Positions 38,506 to 47,630 of a stretch of 64,000 bases of DNA are shown in pieces. The notes below the pieces were generated by a model, which saw only the letters and a list, made by a program, of their open reading frames with translations, made no database searches and was not told where the DNA came from. Origin of the DNA: Thermanaerovibrio velox DSM 12556 (GTDB lineage: Bacteria; Synergistota; Synergistia; Synergistales; Synergistaceae); the NCBI RefSeq assembly GCF_000237825.1, contig NZ_CM001377.1, forward strand, positions 1,426,001 through 1,490,000, given 5' to 3'. Positions within the stretch are counted from its first letter, which is position 1. Every line of letters starts with the position of its first letter. The position numbers and the translations under genes are program-made.

Positions 38506-40515
38506 TCAGGAGGCCTGAAGGGGCCTCCTCCTTATCGTGAGCAGCCAGTGCAGGGAGGCGGTGATCGCAACCGTTATGAGGGCCATCTTAAAACCCGCCC
38601 CCTTAGGGTAGACCAGGACTATGCCGGAGGCGAAGAACAATAGCCTCTCCCACCAGGTCATATCGGAAAGCCCGGTTCCAATGAAGGCGCAGGACAGGAA
38701 CAGTATTCCCACGGCGGCAACGGCGAACACCTCCAGGAACTTGAGCCACGAGAAGTCCACCAACAGGAGCACCGGGTTGTAGACGAAGAAGAACGGGAGT
38801 ATCAGCCCCGAGGACGCCAGGAACAAGCCCATGAGGGCCACCTTGGAGGGACGACCTCCCGATAGGCCCGCGGCGGTGAAGCTCGTAAGCGCCACCGGCG
38901 GAACGACCCCCGAGAGGGTGCCGTAGTAGAATGCGAAGAAGTGGGCTGCCAGGGGGGTCACCCCCATGCCCTGAAGGGCCGGGGCGGCGATGGTGGCCAC
39001 CACTATGTAGCAAGCGGTGGAGGGGAGCCCCATGCCAAGGACTATCGAGGCCACCATGCACAGCAGAAGCGACGCCCACAGCATCCCCCCGGAGAGGTGC
39101 ATTATGTTCATGGCTATCACCTGCCCAAGGCCCGTCATGCCCACCGATCCAACTATGAAGCCCACTATGGCACAAGATACCGCCACGGAGGCGGAGCTCT
39201 TGGCTCCCTCCTCCAGGGCCACCATGGCGTCCCTAAGGCTCATCCTGGTGCTTTTCCTCAGGGAGGAGACCACGATGATGGCCACCAACCCCGCCATTGC
39301 GGAGAACAGGGGGGTATAGCCCGCCACCAACATGTACATTATGAAGGCCAAGGGTATCATCATGTGTCCCCTTTCCCTCATGGTCTTGGAAAGGGGGGGC
39401 ACTTCATCCTCGGGAAGGCCCTTCATCCCCTGGCGTTTTGCCTTGAGATCCACCATGAACATGATGCCCAGGAAGTACAGTATGGCGGGGGCGAACCCGG
39501 CCAGCATTATCTTCACGTAGGGGATGCCCAGGAAGGAGCTCATTATGAAAGCCGAGGCCCCCATTATGGGGGGCATGAGTATGCCTCCGGTGCTGGCGGA
39601 GGCCTCGACGGCGCCGGCGAAGTAGTCGGGATAGCCTATCTTCTTCATAAGCGGTATGGTGAAGGCCCCGGTGGTGGCCACGTTAGCCTGGGCGCTGCCG
39701 GAGATTGTACCCATGAGCGCAGAGGCTATCACCGACACCTTGGCGGGACCTCCCCGGTACCTGCCGGCCAACGCCATGGCGAGGTCGTTGAAGAACTCGC
39801 TGGTCTTCGTGGCCGCAAGGAACGATCCGAAGAGGATGAACATGAAGACGTAGGTGGCGGAGACCGTAAGGGTGGTGCCGTATATCCCCTCGTCGGTGAA
39901 CACCATCCTCACCAGTATCCTCTCCCAGTTAAACCCCCGGTGGGCAAAAAGCCCGGGGAAATAGGGACCGAAACGGGTATAGCCAAGGAAAAACAGGCTC
40001 AGCAACGTCAAGGGTATCCCCACCGACCGCCTGCTTGCCTCGGTGAGGACCACTATCATAGCCGCCGCCACCCAAAGGTCCATCCCGGAGGGCTCCATGT
40101 TGACCGCCAGAAGGTGATCGTATCTTAGGAGCATGTAGAGGGCGGAGAACAGGGAGAAGGCCGCCATGGCCACATCCGGGACAGAGGGACGCTTCATGGG
40201 TGACGAAGGCAGGGCGGGACAGAGGATGAACGTGAGCGCCATGAGGGTCCCAAGGTGTATGGCGTTCATCTTTATGGTCATCATGACCCCCACGGTGTTC
40301 ATCCAACAGTGGATCAGGGATATGGCAACCGCGAAAAGGGCGGTCCATCTTCCAACGGCCCCTTCAAAGTGCCTTAACGGGACGCTCTCAAAGGGAGACA
40401 GCAGTTTTAGCAGATTACCAACCAAAGCGGTTACCTCCGTTTCCGCGGCTAAAACCCCGTACCCGGGCCAGGGCGCGAAAGCCCCAAGACCCGGGCACAG
40501 GACCGACTGTTGCAA
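38506..40515 (-). CDS. TRAP transporter permease, fused small and large membrane subunits (TAXI type)
   Basis: A 669-residue polytopic protein with about 18 hydrophobic segments. The N-terminal 200 residues correspond to the DctQ-like four-helix subunit, and the rest to DctM (GSFLAATKTSEFFNDLAMALAGRYRGGPAKVSVIASALMG, ASASTGGILMPPIMGASAF, GMGLPSTACYIVVATIAAPAL). Such fused permeases pair with TAXI-type binding proteins, and the gene for one lies 19 bases upstream. They import organic acids or amino acids using a sodium gradient. TTG 40515 follows AGGAGG by five bases. Confidence 0.93.
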   Translation of the reverse strand: MQQSVLCPGLGAFAPWPGYGVLAAETEVTALVGNLLKLLSPFESVPLRHFEGAVGRWTALFAVAISLIHCWMNTVGVMMTIKMNAIHLGTLMALTFILCPALPSSPMKRPSVPDVAMAAFSLFSALYMLLRYDHLLAVNMEPSGMDLWVAAAMIVVLTEASRRSVGIPLTLLSLFFLGYTRFGPYFPGLFAHRGFNWERILVRMVFTDEGIYGTTLTVSATYVFMFILFGSFLAATKTSEFFNDLAMALAGRYRGGPAKVSVIASALMGTISGSAQANVATTGAFTIPLMKKIGYPDYFAGAVEASASTGGILMPPIMGASAFIMSSFLGIPYVKIMLAGFAPAILYFLGIMFMVDLKAKRQGMKGLPEDEVPPLSKTMRERGHMMIPLAFIMYMLVAGYTPLFSAMAGLVAIIVVSSLRKSTRMSLRDAMVALEEGAKSSASVAVSCAIVGFIVGSVGMTGLGQVIAMNIMHLSGGMLWASLLLCMVASIVLGMGLPSTACYIVVATIAAPALQGMGVTPLAAHFFAFYYGTLSGVVPPVALTSFTAAGLSGGRPSKVALMGLFLASSGLILPFFFVYNPVLLLVDFSWLKFLEVFAVAAVGILFLSCAFIGTGLSDMTWWERLLFFASGIVLVYPKGAGFKMALITVAITASLHWLLTIRRRPLQAS

Positions 40516-40534
40516 TAAAACCTCCTAAAGTTTA

Positions 40535-41524
40535 TTAAGGGAGAAGCTTGGGAGGTATCTTTACACCCCTATCCATGAAGAACTTTATGGCTCCGGGGTG
40601 CAGGGGAGCTCCGAACAGCCCGTCCAGGGGCTTTTCGTAGTCTATCTTGGTGAAGGCGGCGTGCTCCTTCTGCATCTTGTCCTTGTTGTCGTAGATGACC
40701 TTGAGCATGTCGTAGACCACCTGGTCGGGAACGCTCTTGTCCACGATGAGGGCAGACTTAACCCCCGCCAGCATGAGCGGCTTGTCCTGCTTGGGATAGG
40801 TGTTGGCCGGCACCACCACTCGGTAGTAGAACGGCGCATCCTTCCGGAGCTTCTGCATGTCCTCGTCGGAGAACTCGAGGAACTTCACCTTGGTCCTGCT
40901 GGCCAAAAGCTCCGCCACCGCTCCGGTGGGTATGCCCGCCTCCGCGTTGAACCCGTCGAGCTGGCCGTTCTGGAGCGCCTGGGAGGCCTCGGTATAGCCC
41001 ACCCTTTCGGGTATTATGTCGCTGAACTCAAGCCCCCCCAAGGCCTTGAGCAAAACACGGCTTGAGAACTCCGTGCCCGAGGCGGCGGGGCCCACCGCTA
41101 TCTTCTTGCCCTTGAGGTCCTTCCAGGTGGATATCTTGGAGTCCGCCCTCACCACAAACTGGGTCACGTCGGGCCAAAGCCCCATCACGTACCTCACGTT
41201 CTCAATTCGCTTGCCCTCGTAGCGCACCGTACCGGTGTAGGCAAAGCCGGTGAGGTTGGACATGGCTATGGCCATCTCCGCCTCCTTCTTCCTCAACATC
41301 TCCAGGTTCTCCGCGGTGCCTCCGCTGCTCTGGGCGGACCACTTATACCCCTTGGAGCCCAGGACCATGTTGAAGTGGTTGGCCAATATGGTGCCCACTG
41401 GGTAGTAGGTCCCACCGGTGCTGCCCGTAACTATGGTTATGAACTTCCCCGCCCCAAAGGACTGGGTGGGAACCGCCAACCCCAACATCAAACAAACCGC
41501 GAAGACCAAAGACCTGTACCTCAT
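40535..41524 (-). CDS. TAXI-family TRAP transporter solute-binding protein
   Basis: A 329-residue periplasmic binding protein with a signal peptide (MRYRSLVFAVCLMLGLAVPTQSFGAG) and the TAXI start KFITIVTGSTGGTYYPVGTILANHF. Later come KGKKIAVGPAASGTEFSSRVLLKALG and a C-terminal PLHPGAIKFFMDRG. TAXI proteins bind glutamate-like or other organic anions; here the ligand is unknown. ATG 41524 follows AAAGGAGGG; upstream ATGs in the same frame would delete the normal signal peptide context. It is the first gene of the operon with the fused permease, behind a TTGACT-17-CATTAT promoter at 41575-41603. Confidence 0.94.
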   Translation of the reverse strand: MRYRSLVFAVCLMLGLAVPTQSFGAGKFITIVTGSTGGTYYPVGTILANHFNMVLGSKGYKWSAQSSGGTAENLEMLRKKEAEMAIAMSNLTGFAYTGTVRYEGKRIENVRYVMGLWPDVTQFVVRADSKISTWKDLKGKKIAVGPAASGTEFSSRVLLKALGGLEFSDIIPERVGYTEASQALQNGQLDGFNAEAGIPTGAVAELLASRTKVKFLEFSDEDMQKLRKDAPFYYRVVVPANTYPKQDKPLMLAGVKSALIVDKSVPDQVVYDMLKVIYDNKDKMQKEHAAFTKIDYEKPLDGLFGAPLHPGAIKFFMDRGVKIPPKLLP

Positions 41525-41574
41525 GAAAACCCTCCTTTCAAGCATCGTGATCTTCACCCAAAGCTCGTTATAAT

Positions 41575-41603
41575 ATAATGCATTGCCCAATGGATATAGT
41601 CAA
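41575..41603 (-). promoter_or_regulatory. Candidate promoter of the TAXI-TRAP operon
   Basis: On the minus strand TTGACT (41598-41603) is 17 bases from CATTAT (41575-41580), about 50 bases upstream of the ATG. A TATATTATAA run just downstream may provide an alternative -10. Confidence 0.5.
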
Positions 41604-41635
41604 ACCCCCTGCTCTTAGTAAAACTGTCAAAAACG

Positions 41636-41663
41636 AAAAAACGGAGGGCGAAGCGCCCTCCGT
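41636..41663 (-). terminator. Rho-independent terminator of the GT2 gene
   Basis: A 10-base-pair stem ACGGAGGGCG/CGCCCTCCGT (41641-41650 with 41654-41663, AAG loop) is followed on the minus strand by U6 and then a further U5 run. Confidence 0.9.
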
Positions 41664-41733
41664 AAGCGAGCCGTGACTCACAGCCCTAGAACCGAGTAAG
41701 ATCACATGCGCACGCAGCCAACCCCCAAGGGTG

Positions 41734-43053
41734 TTAGTTCCTCCGGGCCAGCTGCTCTATGGATATGCTCCTGGTGTGTTCGGTCTTCACCCAAACGCCC
41801 TGGTGCTTCGCCAGGAACGCGGCCTTGAAGAGGATGGGAATCCAGGTAAGGCCGAACAGGAAGTAGCCGAAAACCTCCTTGACGTAGCTGACGCAGAGCC
41901 TTCGCCGGTGCATCGAGGGCCCCACCAGGGCCACGAAGAAACAGTGCCCCAGTATCATGGCCACCGGGAGCCCCACGAAGGCCAGCCACTCCAAAGGCGA
42001 CGTGGGGGCCTTGCTCTCCAGGGTGGGGAACAGTATGGCGTTGTTCACCACCGTGTAGACCATTCCGGCGAACATGGCGATAAGGGATATGCAGGCCTTA
42101 GCGGGGGCCAAAAGGTAGAGGAACAGGTCCAGGTACTGGATCCGGCGGGTCCTAATGAACATCCTCAAGGCCTCCATGCCGTACCGCCAGCAAACCCAGT
42201 AGTGACCCTGCATCCACCGGGTCCTCTGTCGGACCGAAATGCGGTAGTCCAGGGGCTTCTCGTCATACACCACCGCGTACTCGTTCCAGTGGACCCGGCT
42301 GCCGGAGAGGATGAGACGGGTTGACATCTCCAAGTCCTCGGTGAGGCTCTCCAGGTTCCAGCCTATGCGCCTCAAGGTGGAGGACCTTATCACAAGACCG
42401 GTGCCTCCCAGGGTACAGGACAGCCCCCAGTTGGACCGGGCGAGCTGCCAGAACCGGTTTGTGTACCAGTAAGCCAGCGCGTAGGCCTTGGTGAGCCAGT
42501 TATCGTCCGGGTTCTTGACGTCAAGGACCCCCTGGACCGCCTCGGCCTCCGGATGGGCCTCCATGTAGTCGTTCATCCGGCTTAAAAAGTCCTTGGCCGC
42601 CAGGTTGTCCGCGTCGAACATCACCAGGGCATCCACCTCGTCCATGGGGATCTGGGTCAACGCCCAGCGGACGTTCCAGGTCTTGCCGCTCTTGGTGGTA
42701 TCGCGCCTTATTAGGGCGGTGGCCCCGTAGGACTCCGCCACCTGGGCGGTGTCGTCGCTGCAGTTGTCGCAGGACACGAAGACCTGGTAGCAGCTCTTGG
42801 GGTAGTCCTGGGCTCGAAGGCTCTCCAAAAGGGGCCCTATCACCCTCGCCTCGTTGTGGGCGGGGATCAAAACCGCAAACCGTCTGTACCTGGAGGCCTT
42901 TGGGGGCTCCTTCGGGGTCCACCACCCCCGGAAACTGATCACAAACTGGTACACCCCATCCGCTATCAAAAGACCAAACAGCAAGTAAAGGCAACACTGG
43001 ACCAGCCACCAGCCCCACCATATGGCAAAGTACATCATTTCCTCACCGCTCAT
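41734..43053 (-). CDS. Family 2 glycosyltransferase, membrane-anchored (cellulose-synthase-like)
   Basis: A 439-residue membrane enzyme with one or two N-terminal hydrophobic segments (residues about 8-40), a GT2 domain (RFAVLIPAHNEARVIGPLLESL, VSCDNCSDDTA, MFDADN, the acceptor motif LTEDLEMSTRL and QRTRWMQGHYW) and three to four C-terminal membrane segments. The D, DxD, TED and QxxRW residues of processive synthases are all present. It should polymerise or transfer a sugar across the inner membrane for an exopolysaccharide or glycolipid. Polymer identity is unknown. It lies 119 nt downstream of the LtaS-like gene on the same strand. ATG 43053 has GGAGGG ten bases upstream. Confidence 0.9.
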   Translation of the reverse strand: MSGEEMMYFAIWWGWWLVQCCLYLLFGLLIADGVYQFVISFRGWWTPKEPPKASRYRRFAVLIPAHNEARVIGPLLESLRAQDYPKSCYQVFVSCDNCSDDTAQVAESYGATALIRRDTTKSGKTWNVRWALTQIPMDEVDALVMFDADNLAAKDFLSRMNDYMEAHPEAEAVQGVLDVKNPDDNWLTKAYALAYWYTNRFWQLARSNWGLSCTLGGTGLVIRSSTLRRIGWNLESLTEDLEMSTRLILSGSRVHWNEYAVVYDEKPLDYRISVRQRTRWMQGHYWVCWRYGMEALRMFIRTRRIQYLDLFLYLLAPAKACISLIAMFAGMVYTVVNNAILFPTLESKAPTSPLEWLAFVGLPVAMILGHCFFVALVGPSMHRRRLCVSYVKEVFGYFLFGLTWIPILFKAAFLAKHQGVWVKTEHTRSISIEQLARRN

Positions 43054-43172
43054 GGGTCACAAGCCCTCCGTTCCACGATCTTATCTAACTACACTGTCCC
43101 TAAACGCCTTGAGGATAATACTCTAAGACCGGTTATACACGCCCGACCCTAAGGGGACGAGGTATTCTACAC

Positions 43173-45089
43173 CTAAGGCAGCTGTTGGCAAACCCTCTCC
43201 ACCATATCTTTTTCGAGGAGCAGGTCCGAGAACCTGAGGAGCTCCGCCGCCTCCTCCGCCACATCACGGTAGGCGTTGAAGTCCACGGCCTCTCCGGTCC
43301 TCAAGCTCGCCGCCCTTCCAGCCGCCGGATCCACCAGGACGCTGCCTCTGATGAACGTGCCGTTCCGGAAGACCACGTTACCCACCCTTGCGGAGAGGAG
43401 GTCCTGTCCGAAGGGCAACGGCATCTCCACCCCCATTATTGACGCCACCGTGGGAGCTATGTCCATGTGCCCCGTGGAGATCTCCATCACTCCAGCCCCC
43501 TTGCCGTGGGGCATGCGTATCATGAAGGGCACCGTCTGAGCGGCCCTCCAGCGGAACGCCTCCCCCATGTCCTCCCCAAGGAAGGCCCCTAGCTCATCCT
43601 TGTTGGCGCTGGGAATGGCCACGTGATCACCGTACAGCACCACCACAGAACGATCGAGAAGGCCCCTGGATTTGAGCCCCCTTAGGAACATGCCTATCTG
43701 GGCGTCCGCATAGTGGATGGCCTGCAGGTAGTCCCCCAACAGGGTTCCCTCCAAGGCGGCATCCAGCTTAAGGGCCCTCGGTATGCCCTCAAAGGAGTAG
43801 GGATAGTGGCTGGTAAGGGTAACCAGGAACGCGTAGAAGGGCCCCTTCTCCCGTGACAATATCTCAGAGGCCTGGGCGAAGAAGCTCCTGTCCGAGAGGC
43901 CCAGGCCTATGGCCTCATCGAACCGCATCTTCTCCCGGCTGACGTACCTATCAAAACCAAGGGACGGGTACATCCGGTGTCTGTTCCAGAAGGATGCCTT
44001 ATCGCCGTGCAGGGCCAGGGTGGCATACCCACTGCGCTTCAACGCCTTGGGCAGGGACTCGAAGGCGTTGGAGAAGAAACGGGTGTAGGCAACGCCCTTT
44101 GACGCGGGGAACATGGAGGTCTGGGCCATGAACTCCGCGTCCGCGCTGTTTCCCAGGCTGGTCTGGTTGTAGGTGTTGGGGAAGTAAATGCTCTCCCGAA
44201 CGAGGCGGTTGAGGTTAGGGGTTATCTCCTGCCCCCCCACGGACCGGTTGATCACGAAACCCTGAAGGGCCTCCACCTGTATCATTATTAAGTTGAGCCC
44301 CCTGCCGGCGCCAGCCAGACCGCCCCGACCCTCCAACTTGTCAGGAGCGCTGCGCTTCACCGCCCAATCCACCAGGGCCTCTTCCTCCTCCGCCGCCACC
44401 GCCTTGGAGGAAAACAGGTCCGCCGAGGCGTTGATGAGGTCCGCCAGGTGATACCCCACGGGACCTAAGCTCATCATAACCGCCGGCCTATCCCACATGG
44501 CCTTTATGTAGCCCGGCACCCTGAGCTTCGCGATCCCGCTCTGCACTAGGAACGGCGTAAGCCCCAAAAGGCATAGGGCGGGGAAGAGGATCCTCCGCTT
44601 GAGGGGGACTTCCCTAAGGTCCCTCCTGGCCCTATAGAGCCTCACCACCGCGGCGGCGAAAAGCAGCGGCAGGTCCAACACGCAGAGGCCGTCCTCGGGG
44701 GTCAAAAGGGCCCACACGGAGTCCGATACATCCCCAAGCTGCCCGGCAAACACGAGGCTCCTCACGGTGAAAAGGTCCGAGTAGTAGCGGAACGACAAGA
44801 GATCCGCAAGACAGAGGGCGGAAAAGCCGGCACTCAAGGCGAACATGCCCAAGAGACGAAACCGCCTGGGCAAGAGGAGGGGAAGACCCGCGAAGGGCAG
44901 AACCCCCAAAATGGTGGACCAAAGGACCTGGGGATACCGGTAGGAGCCGGCGAAAACCCCGTCACACACCGCAAGCAGCTTAAGCGCCGACGCGGCCCAA
45001 ACCGCAAGGAACCAAACGAGATCCCCCTTCATCGCCTCAAGGGATCTCATAAATCCAAGCCGATTAAACAACCCACGGATGAAACTCAT
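43173..45089 (-). CDS. LtaS-like phosphoglycerol transferase/sulfatase-fold membrane protein
   Basis: A 638-residue protein with about five N-terminal membrane segments (to about residue 210) and an extracytoplasmic sulfatase-fold domain. Catalytic features match LtaS-type alkaline phosphatase-superfamily enzymes: Glu in LIMIQVEALQGF, the nucleophilic Thr in NQTSLGNSADAEF, the region LALHGDKASFWNRHRMY and the metal ligands VVLYGDHVAIP. In Gram-positives these make lipoteichoic acid. In a diderm they could instead decorate membrane-derived or lipid-linked glycans with phosphoglycerol. ATG 45089 is chosen (eight bases from GGAGGA); ATG 45098 overlaps the ribosome site. A TATAAT promoter lies upstream. 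Confidence 0.88.
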   Translation of the reverse strand: MSFIRGLFNRLGFMRSLEAMKGDLVWFLAVWAASALKLLAVCDGVFAGSYRYPQVLWSTILGVLPFAGLPLLLPRRFRLLGMFALSAGFSALCLADLLSFRYYSDLFTVRSLVFAGQLGDVSDSVWALLTPEDGLCVLDLPLLFAAAVVRLYRARRDLREVPLKRRILFPALCLLGLTPFLVQSGIAKLRVPGYIKAMWDRPAVMMSLGPVGYHLADLINASADLFSSKAVAAEEEEALVDWAVKRSAPDKLEGRGGLAGAGRGLNLIMIQVEALQGFVINRSVGGQEITPNLNRLVRESIYFPNTYNQTSLGNSADAEFMAQTSMFPASKGVAYTRFFSNAFESLPKALKRSGYATLALHGDKASFWNRHRMYPSLGFDRYVSREKMRFDEAIGLGLSDRSFFAQASEILSREKGPFYAFLVTLTSHYPYSFEGIPRALKLDAALEGTLLGDYLQAIHYADAQIGMFLRGLKSRGLLDRSVVVLYGDHVAIPSANKDELGAFLGEDMGEAFRWRAAQTVPFMIRMPHGKGAGVMEISTGHMDIAPTVASIMGVEMPLPFGQDLLSARVGNVVFRNGTFIRGSVLVDPAAGRAASLRTGEAVDFNAYRDVAEEAAELLRFSDLLLEKDMVERVCQQLP

Positions 45090-45136
45090 CACACCCATTC
45101 CTCCAAAGAAGCTTACCTCAAGTCAGAATCCGATAG

Positions 45137-45164
45137 ATTATACACCTCTAAACCGTCAAGGCAA
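45137..45164 (-). promoter_or_regulatory. Promoter of the LtaS-like gene
   Basis: On the minus strand TTGCCT (45159-45164), a 16-base spacer and a perfect TATAAT (45137-45142), about 48 bases before the start. Confidence 0.6.
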
Positions 45165-45375
45165 GCCGCCTGCACCCCACGCACAGCAAGGTGCACCACA
45201 GCCCGCGGGGGACACGCCGGGGAGGGCCCAACGATGTCGATCCCAGGGGCATGCTAGGTGGATCGGCATGGAAACGCTATTGTTGCAAAATTACAACTAA
45301 TATATGATCGGAATTTTTATTTTGTATTTGATGGTTTATCTCGGTAAATAGTTTTTATATTCTAATCATATAGAC

Positions 45376-45547
45376 GGGAGAACACGGGATATTTAAAATA
45401 CCCCCCAACAAGGGGGTGGTCTCCTTGATACGCAAAATCCACTGGAGCAACGGCTTGGGTTGACCTCAGGACCCCGGATGGGCCCCGGCGGGACCCTGGG
45501 GGCACTCCTTTCCTCCCTGGCGGCGCATCCCGGTGAGGATGTCACCG
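45376..45547 (+). ncRNA. Structured 5' leader of the alanine symporter gene
   Basis: GGAGA (45377-45381) can pair with TCTCC (45420-45424), enclosing two hairpins: GGG.TATTT with AAATA.CCC, and CCCCC-AACAA-GGGGG (45402-45416). This is a three-way junction. A second element pairs CCTCAGG (45464-45470) with CCTGGGG (45495-45501), and a third pairs CGGTGA with TCACCG (45531-45547). The upstream AT-rich block 45285-45370 is a likely promoter zone. No known riboswitch consensus was matched. Confidence 0.4.
45425..45463 (+). CDS. Possible 12-residue leader peptide before the alanine symporter
   Basis: TTG 45425 after GGGGGTGG encodes MIRKIHWSNGLG and stops at TGA 45461-45463, right at the base of the second leader hairpin. 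It might couple translation to leader folding. There is no run of a single amino acid that would point to classical attenuation. Confidence 0.25.
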   Translation: MIRKIHWSNGLG

Positions 45548-45613
45548 CTTATGTCCTCTGTCTGATATCCACTTATCCGCTAATCCACAAAGACATGAAG
45601 GGAGGAGACGGCA

Positions 45614-46960
45614 TTGGATCTTCTTGAGCTCGTAAAAACGGTAAACGGGGTGCTATGGGGGTACCTCCTGATATTCCTCCTGTGCGGGACCGGGATCTTC
45701 TACACCCTAAGGCTTGGGTTCGTTCAGGTAAGGCTATTCAGAAAGGCCTTCCGAAAGGCCTTCGGGGAGCTGAACCTGTTCGGCAAAAGGGCTGACAGGG
45801 AGGGAATGTCCTCATTCCAGGCGCTGGCCACCGCAGTGGCCGCCCAGGTAGGCACCGGGAACCTGGCGGGAGCCGCCACCGCCATCGCCATGGGAGGACC
45901 TGGAGCCATATTCTGGATGTACCTGGCGGCCTTCTTCGGCATGGCCACCAACCTCGCTGAAGCGGTGCTGGGACAGATATACAAGGCCAAGGACGACCGG
46001 GGACAGGTCACCGGAGGCCCCGCCTACTACATAAGCCAGGGGCTTAACATGCGGTCTCTTGCGGCCTTCTTCTCCATATCCATCATAGTGGCCCTGGGCT
46101 TCATAGGGAACATGGTGCAGTCAAACTCCATAGCCGACGCGTTCCACACCGCCTTCCACGTGCCGCCCATATGGATTGGGATAGCGGTTGGCGCCGTCGG
46201 GGCCTTCGTCTTCATAGGGGGCATCGGCCGTATCGCCTCGGTGACGGAAAAGATGGTGCCCCTCATGGCGGGCATATACATACTGGGAAGCCTGTACATC
46301 TTAGCCACCCACATAGGGGCAATCCCCGGGGCCATAAGGGCAATACTGGTGGGGGCCTTCAACCCCGCCGCCGCCACCGGAGGGCTCATCGGAGCCACCA
46401 TAAGGGAGGCGGCCCGCTACGGGATCGCCAGGGGGCTCTTCTCCAACGAGGCGGGCATGGGATCCACCCCCCACGCCCACGCGGTAGCAAAGGTTGACCA
46501 CCCGGTTGAACAAGGGCTCATGGGCATAGTGGGGGTCTTCATAGACACCTTCGTGGTCCTCAACATGACCGCTTTCGTCATCCTATGCACCGGCGTCCTG
46601 GACGGCAAGACCACGGGGATAGCGCTGACCCAAAAGGCCTTCACCTCCGCGCTCGGGAGCATCGGGAACCCCTTCGTGGCGGTTTGCCTGCTGTTCTTCG
46701 CCTTCTCCACCATAGTGGGCTGGTACTTCTTCGGGGAGGCCAACGTAAGATACCTGTTCGGCTCAAGGGGACTGCCCCTGTACAAGGCAGCGGTGGTGGG
46801 ATTCATAGTCCTGGGCTCAACCCTGAAGGTGGACCTGGTGTGGGAGCTGGCGGACACGTTCAACGGCCTCATGGTGTTCCCAAACCTCCTGGCCCTCATC
46901 ATGCTGTGTCCCGTGGTGGCAAAGGCGGTGAAGGAGTTCGAATCACAGGGCAGAGAGTGA
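45614..46960 (+). CDS. Alanine/glycine:cation symporter (AGCS family)
   Basis: A 448-residue sodium (or proton)-coupled amino-acid importer with about 11 membrane segments. Family features are the start DLLELVKTVNGVLWGYLLIFLLCGTGIFYTLRLGFVQ, the GTGNLAGAATAIAMGGPGAIFWMYLAAFFGMATNLAEAVLGQIYK signature near residues 80-120 (in parts: TGNLAG and GAIFWM), and SNEAGMGSTPHAHAVAKV near 285. TTG 45614 follows GGAGGAGACGG. The transported amino acid is probably alanine or glycine, by family. The long structured leader suggests that expression is controlled post-transcriptionally. A hairpin follows the gene at 47005-47041. Confidence 0.94.
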   Translation: MDLLELVKTVNGVLWGYLLIFLLCGTGIFYTLRLGFVQVRLFRKAFRKAFGELNLFGKRADREGMSSFQALATAVAAQVGTGNLAGAATAIAMGGPGAIFWMYLAAFFGMATNLAEAVLGQIYKAKDDRGQVTGGPAYYISQGLNMRSLAAFFSISIIVALGFIGNMVQSNSIADAFHTAFHVPPIWIGIAVGAVGAFVFIGGIGRIASVTEKMVPLMAGIYILGSLYILATHIGAIPGAIRAILVGAFNPAAATGGLIGATIREAARYGIARGLFSNEAGMGSTPHAHAVAKVDHPVEQGLMGIVGVFIDTFVVLNMTAFVILCTGVLDGKTTGIALTQKAFTSALGSIGNPFVAVCLLFFAFSTIVGWYFFGEANVRYLFGSRGLPLYKAAVVGFIVLGSTLKVDLVWELADTFNGLMVFPNLLALIMLCPVVAKAVKEFESQGRE

Positions 46961-47004
46961 CGGGCAGAACAACCTAACCAATTCAAACAGGGGACTAAAA
47001 AACC

Positions 47005-47041
47005 GGTGCCGCAAAAGGGCTCCACCCCCTCCTGCGGCACC
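47005..47041 (+). terminator. Hairpin downstream of the alanine symporter gene
   Basis: GGTGCCGCA (47005-47013) pairs with TGCGGCACC (47033-47041) around a 19-base loop. The tail TTCTCGTCC is weakly U-rich. Confidence 0.5.
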
Positions 47042-47116
47042 TTCTCGTCCCCTAAGACCCCTTAAGACGGGGCCTCAGGGGATAAACCGGGCACTGCTAA
47101 GATGTGGCCCCCGGGA

Positions 47117-47528
47117 TCACTTCTCCACCGGATCCTTCTTGCCTGAGAAATCCCAGAAAAAGGCCTCCCACTGGGTGAGGCGAAACACCTCAAACAGTGG
47201 ATTGTCCGGGGTCTTGTACATGTCCTTCAGCGTCTCATTCCCCTCCAGTATCCTTGACTTCTGCTCAAGCCCGGGGAAGAACTCGGCGACCCCCCTAATC
47301 CGCAGCGTCACCGACCAGTCGGGGGAGGCAGAAGGCCACCTCACAGCGGGGATCCTCCTTAAGCTGCCTGAAGACCTCCTTGTCGTTGGAGAGGCAGAAC
47401 AAGGGACAACCCTGGTCCTCAAACTGGAACATGAAGGGCCTCACCCTGGGTCCCTCGGGGGAGACGGTGGCCAGGAAACCAAAGGGGTTCTTGCTCAGGA
47501 AGTCGTACATTTGTCGTTTGGAAGCCAA
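47117..47528 (-). pseudogene. Pyridoxamine-5'-phosphate-oxidase-family flavin protein, one +1 frameshift
   Basis: The first part, from TTG 47528 (GGAGGT eight bases upstream), encodes ASKRQMYDFLSKNPFGFLATV, RVRPFMFQFEDQG and CEVAFCLP, a split-barrel FMN-binding fold. It then goes out of frame and stops near 47295. Removing one base of the G5 tract at 47321-47325 (C5 on the coding strand) joins CLP to DWSVTLRIRGVAEFF... and runs to QWEAFFWDFSGKKDPVEK at 47117. That restores a normal product of about 136 residues. The lesion type equals those in allG, so either sequencing error or homopolymer slippage is likely. Function: FMN-linked reductase or flavin/haem-binding protein of unknown substrate. 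Confidence 0.82.
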
Positions 47529-47605
47529 CTCTATCTACCTCCTACAGCTTAATTTCCTGCTCCTTATATCTATATCCCAGCGGGACGGACAGCGCAAGAT
47601 GGGGG

Positions 47606-47611
47606 TATAAT
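47606..47611 (+). promoter_or_regulatory. -10 element close to the secreted sulfatase start
   Basis: A perfect TATAAT lies only 19 bases before the ATG at 47631, giving a predicted 5' UTR of roughly 10-14 bases. No clear -35 is visible. Confidence 0.4.
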
Positions 47612-47630
47612 CCCCTACCGGGGTGATGAC

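Noticed and set aside
45376-45547. Glycine or lysine riboswitch before the alanine symporter
   Set aside because: I looked for the conserved cores of both and found neither. The structure is reported as an unidentified leader instead.
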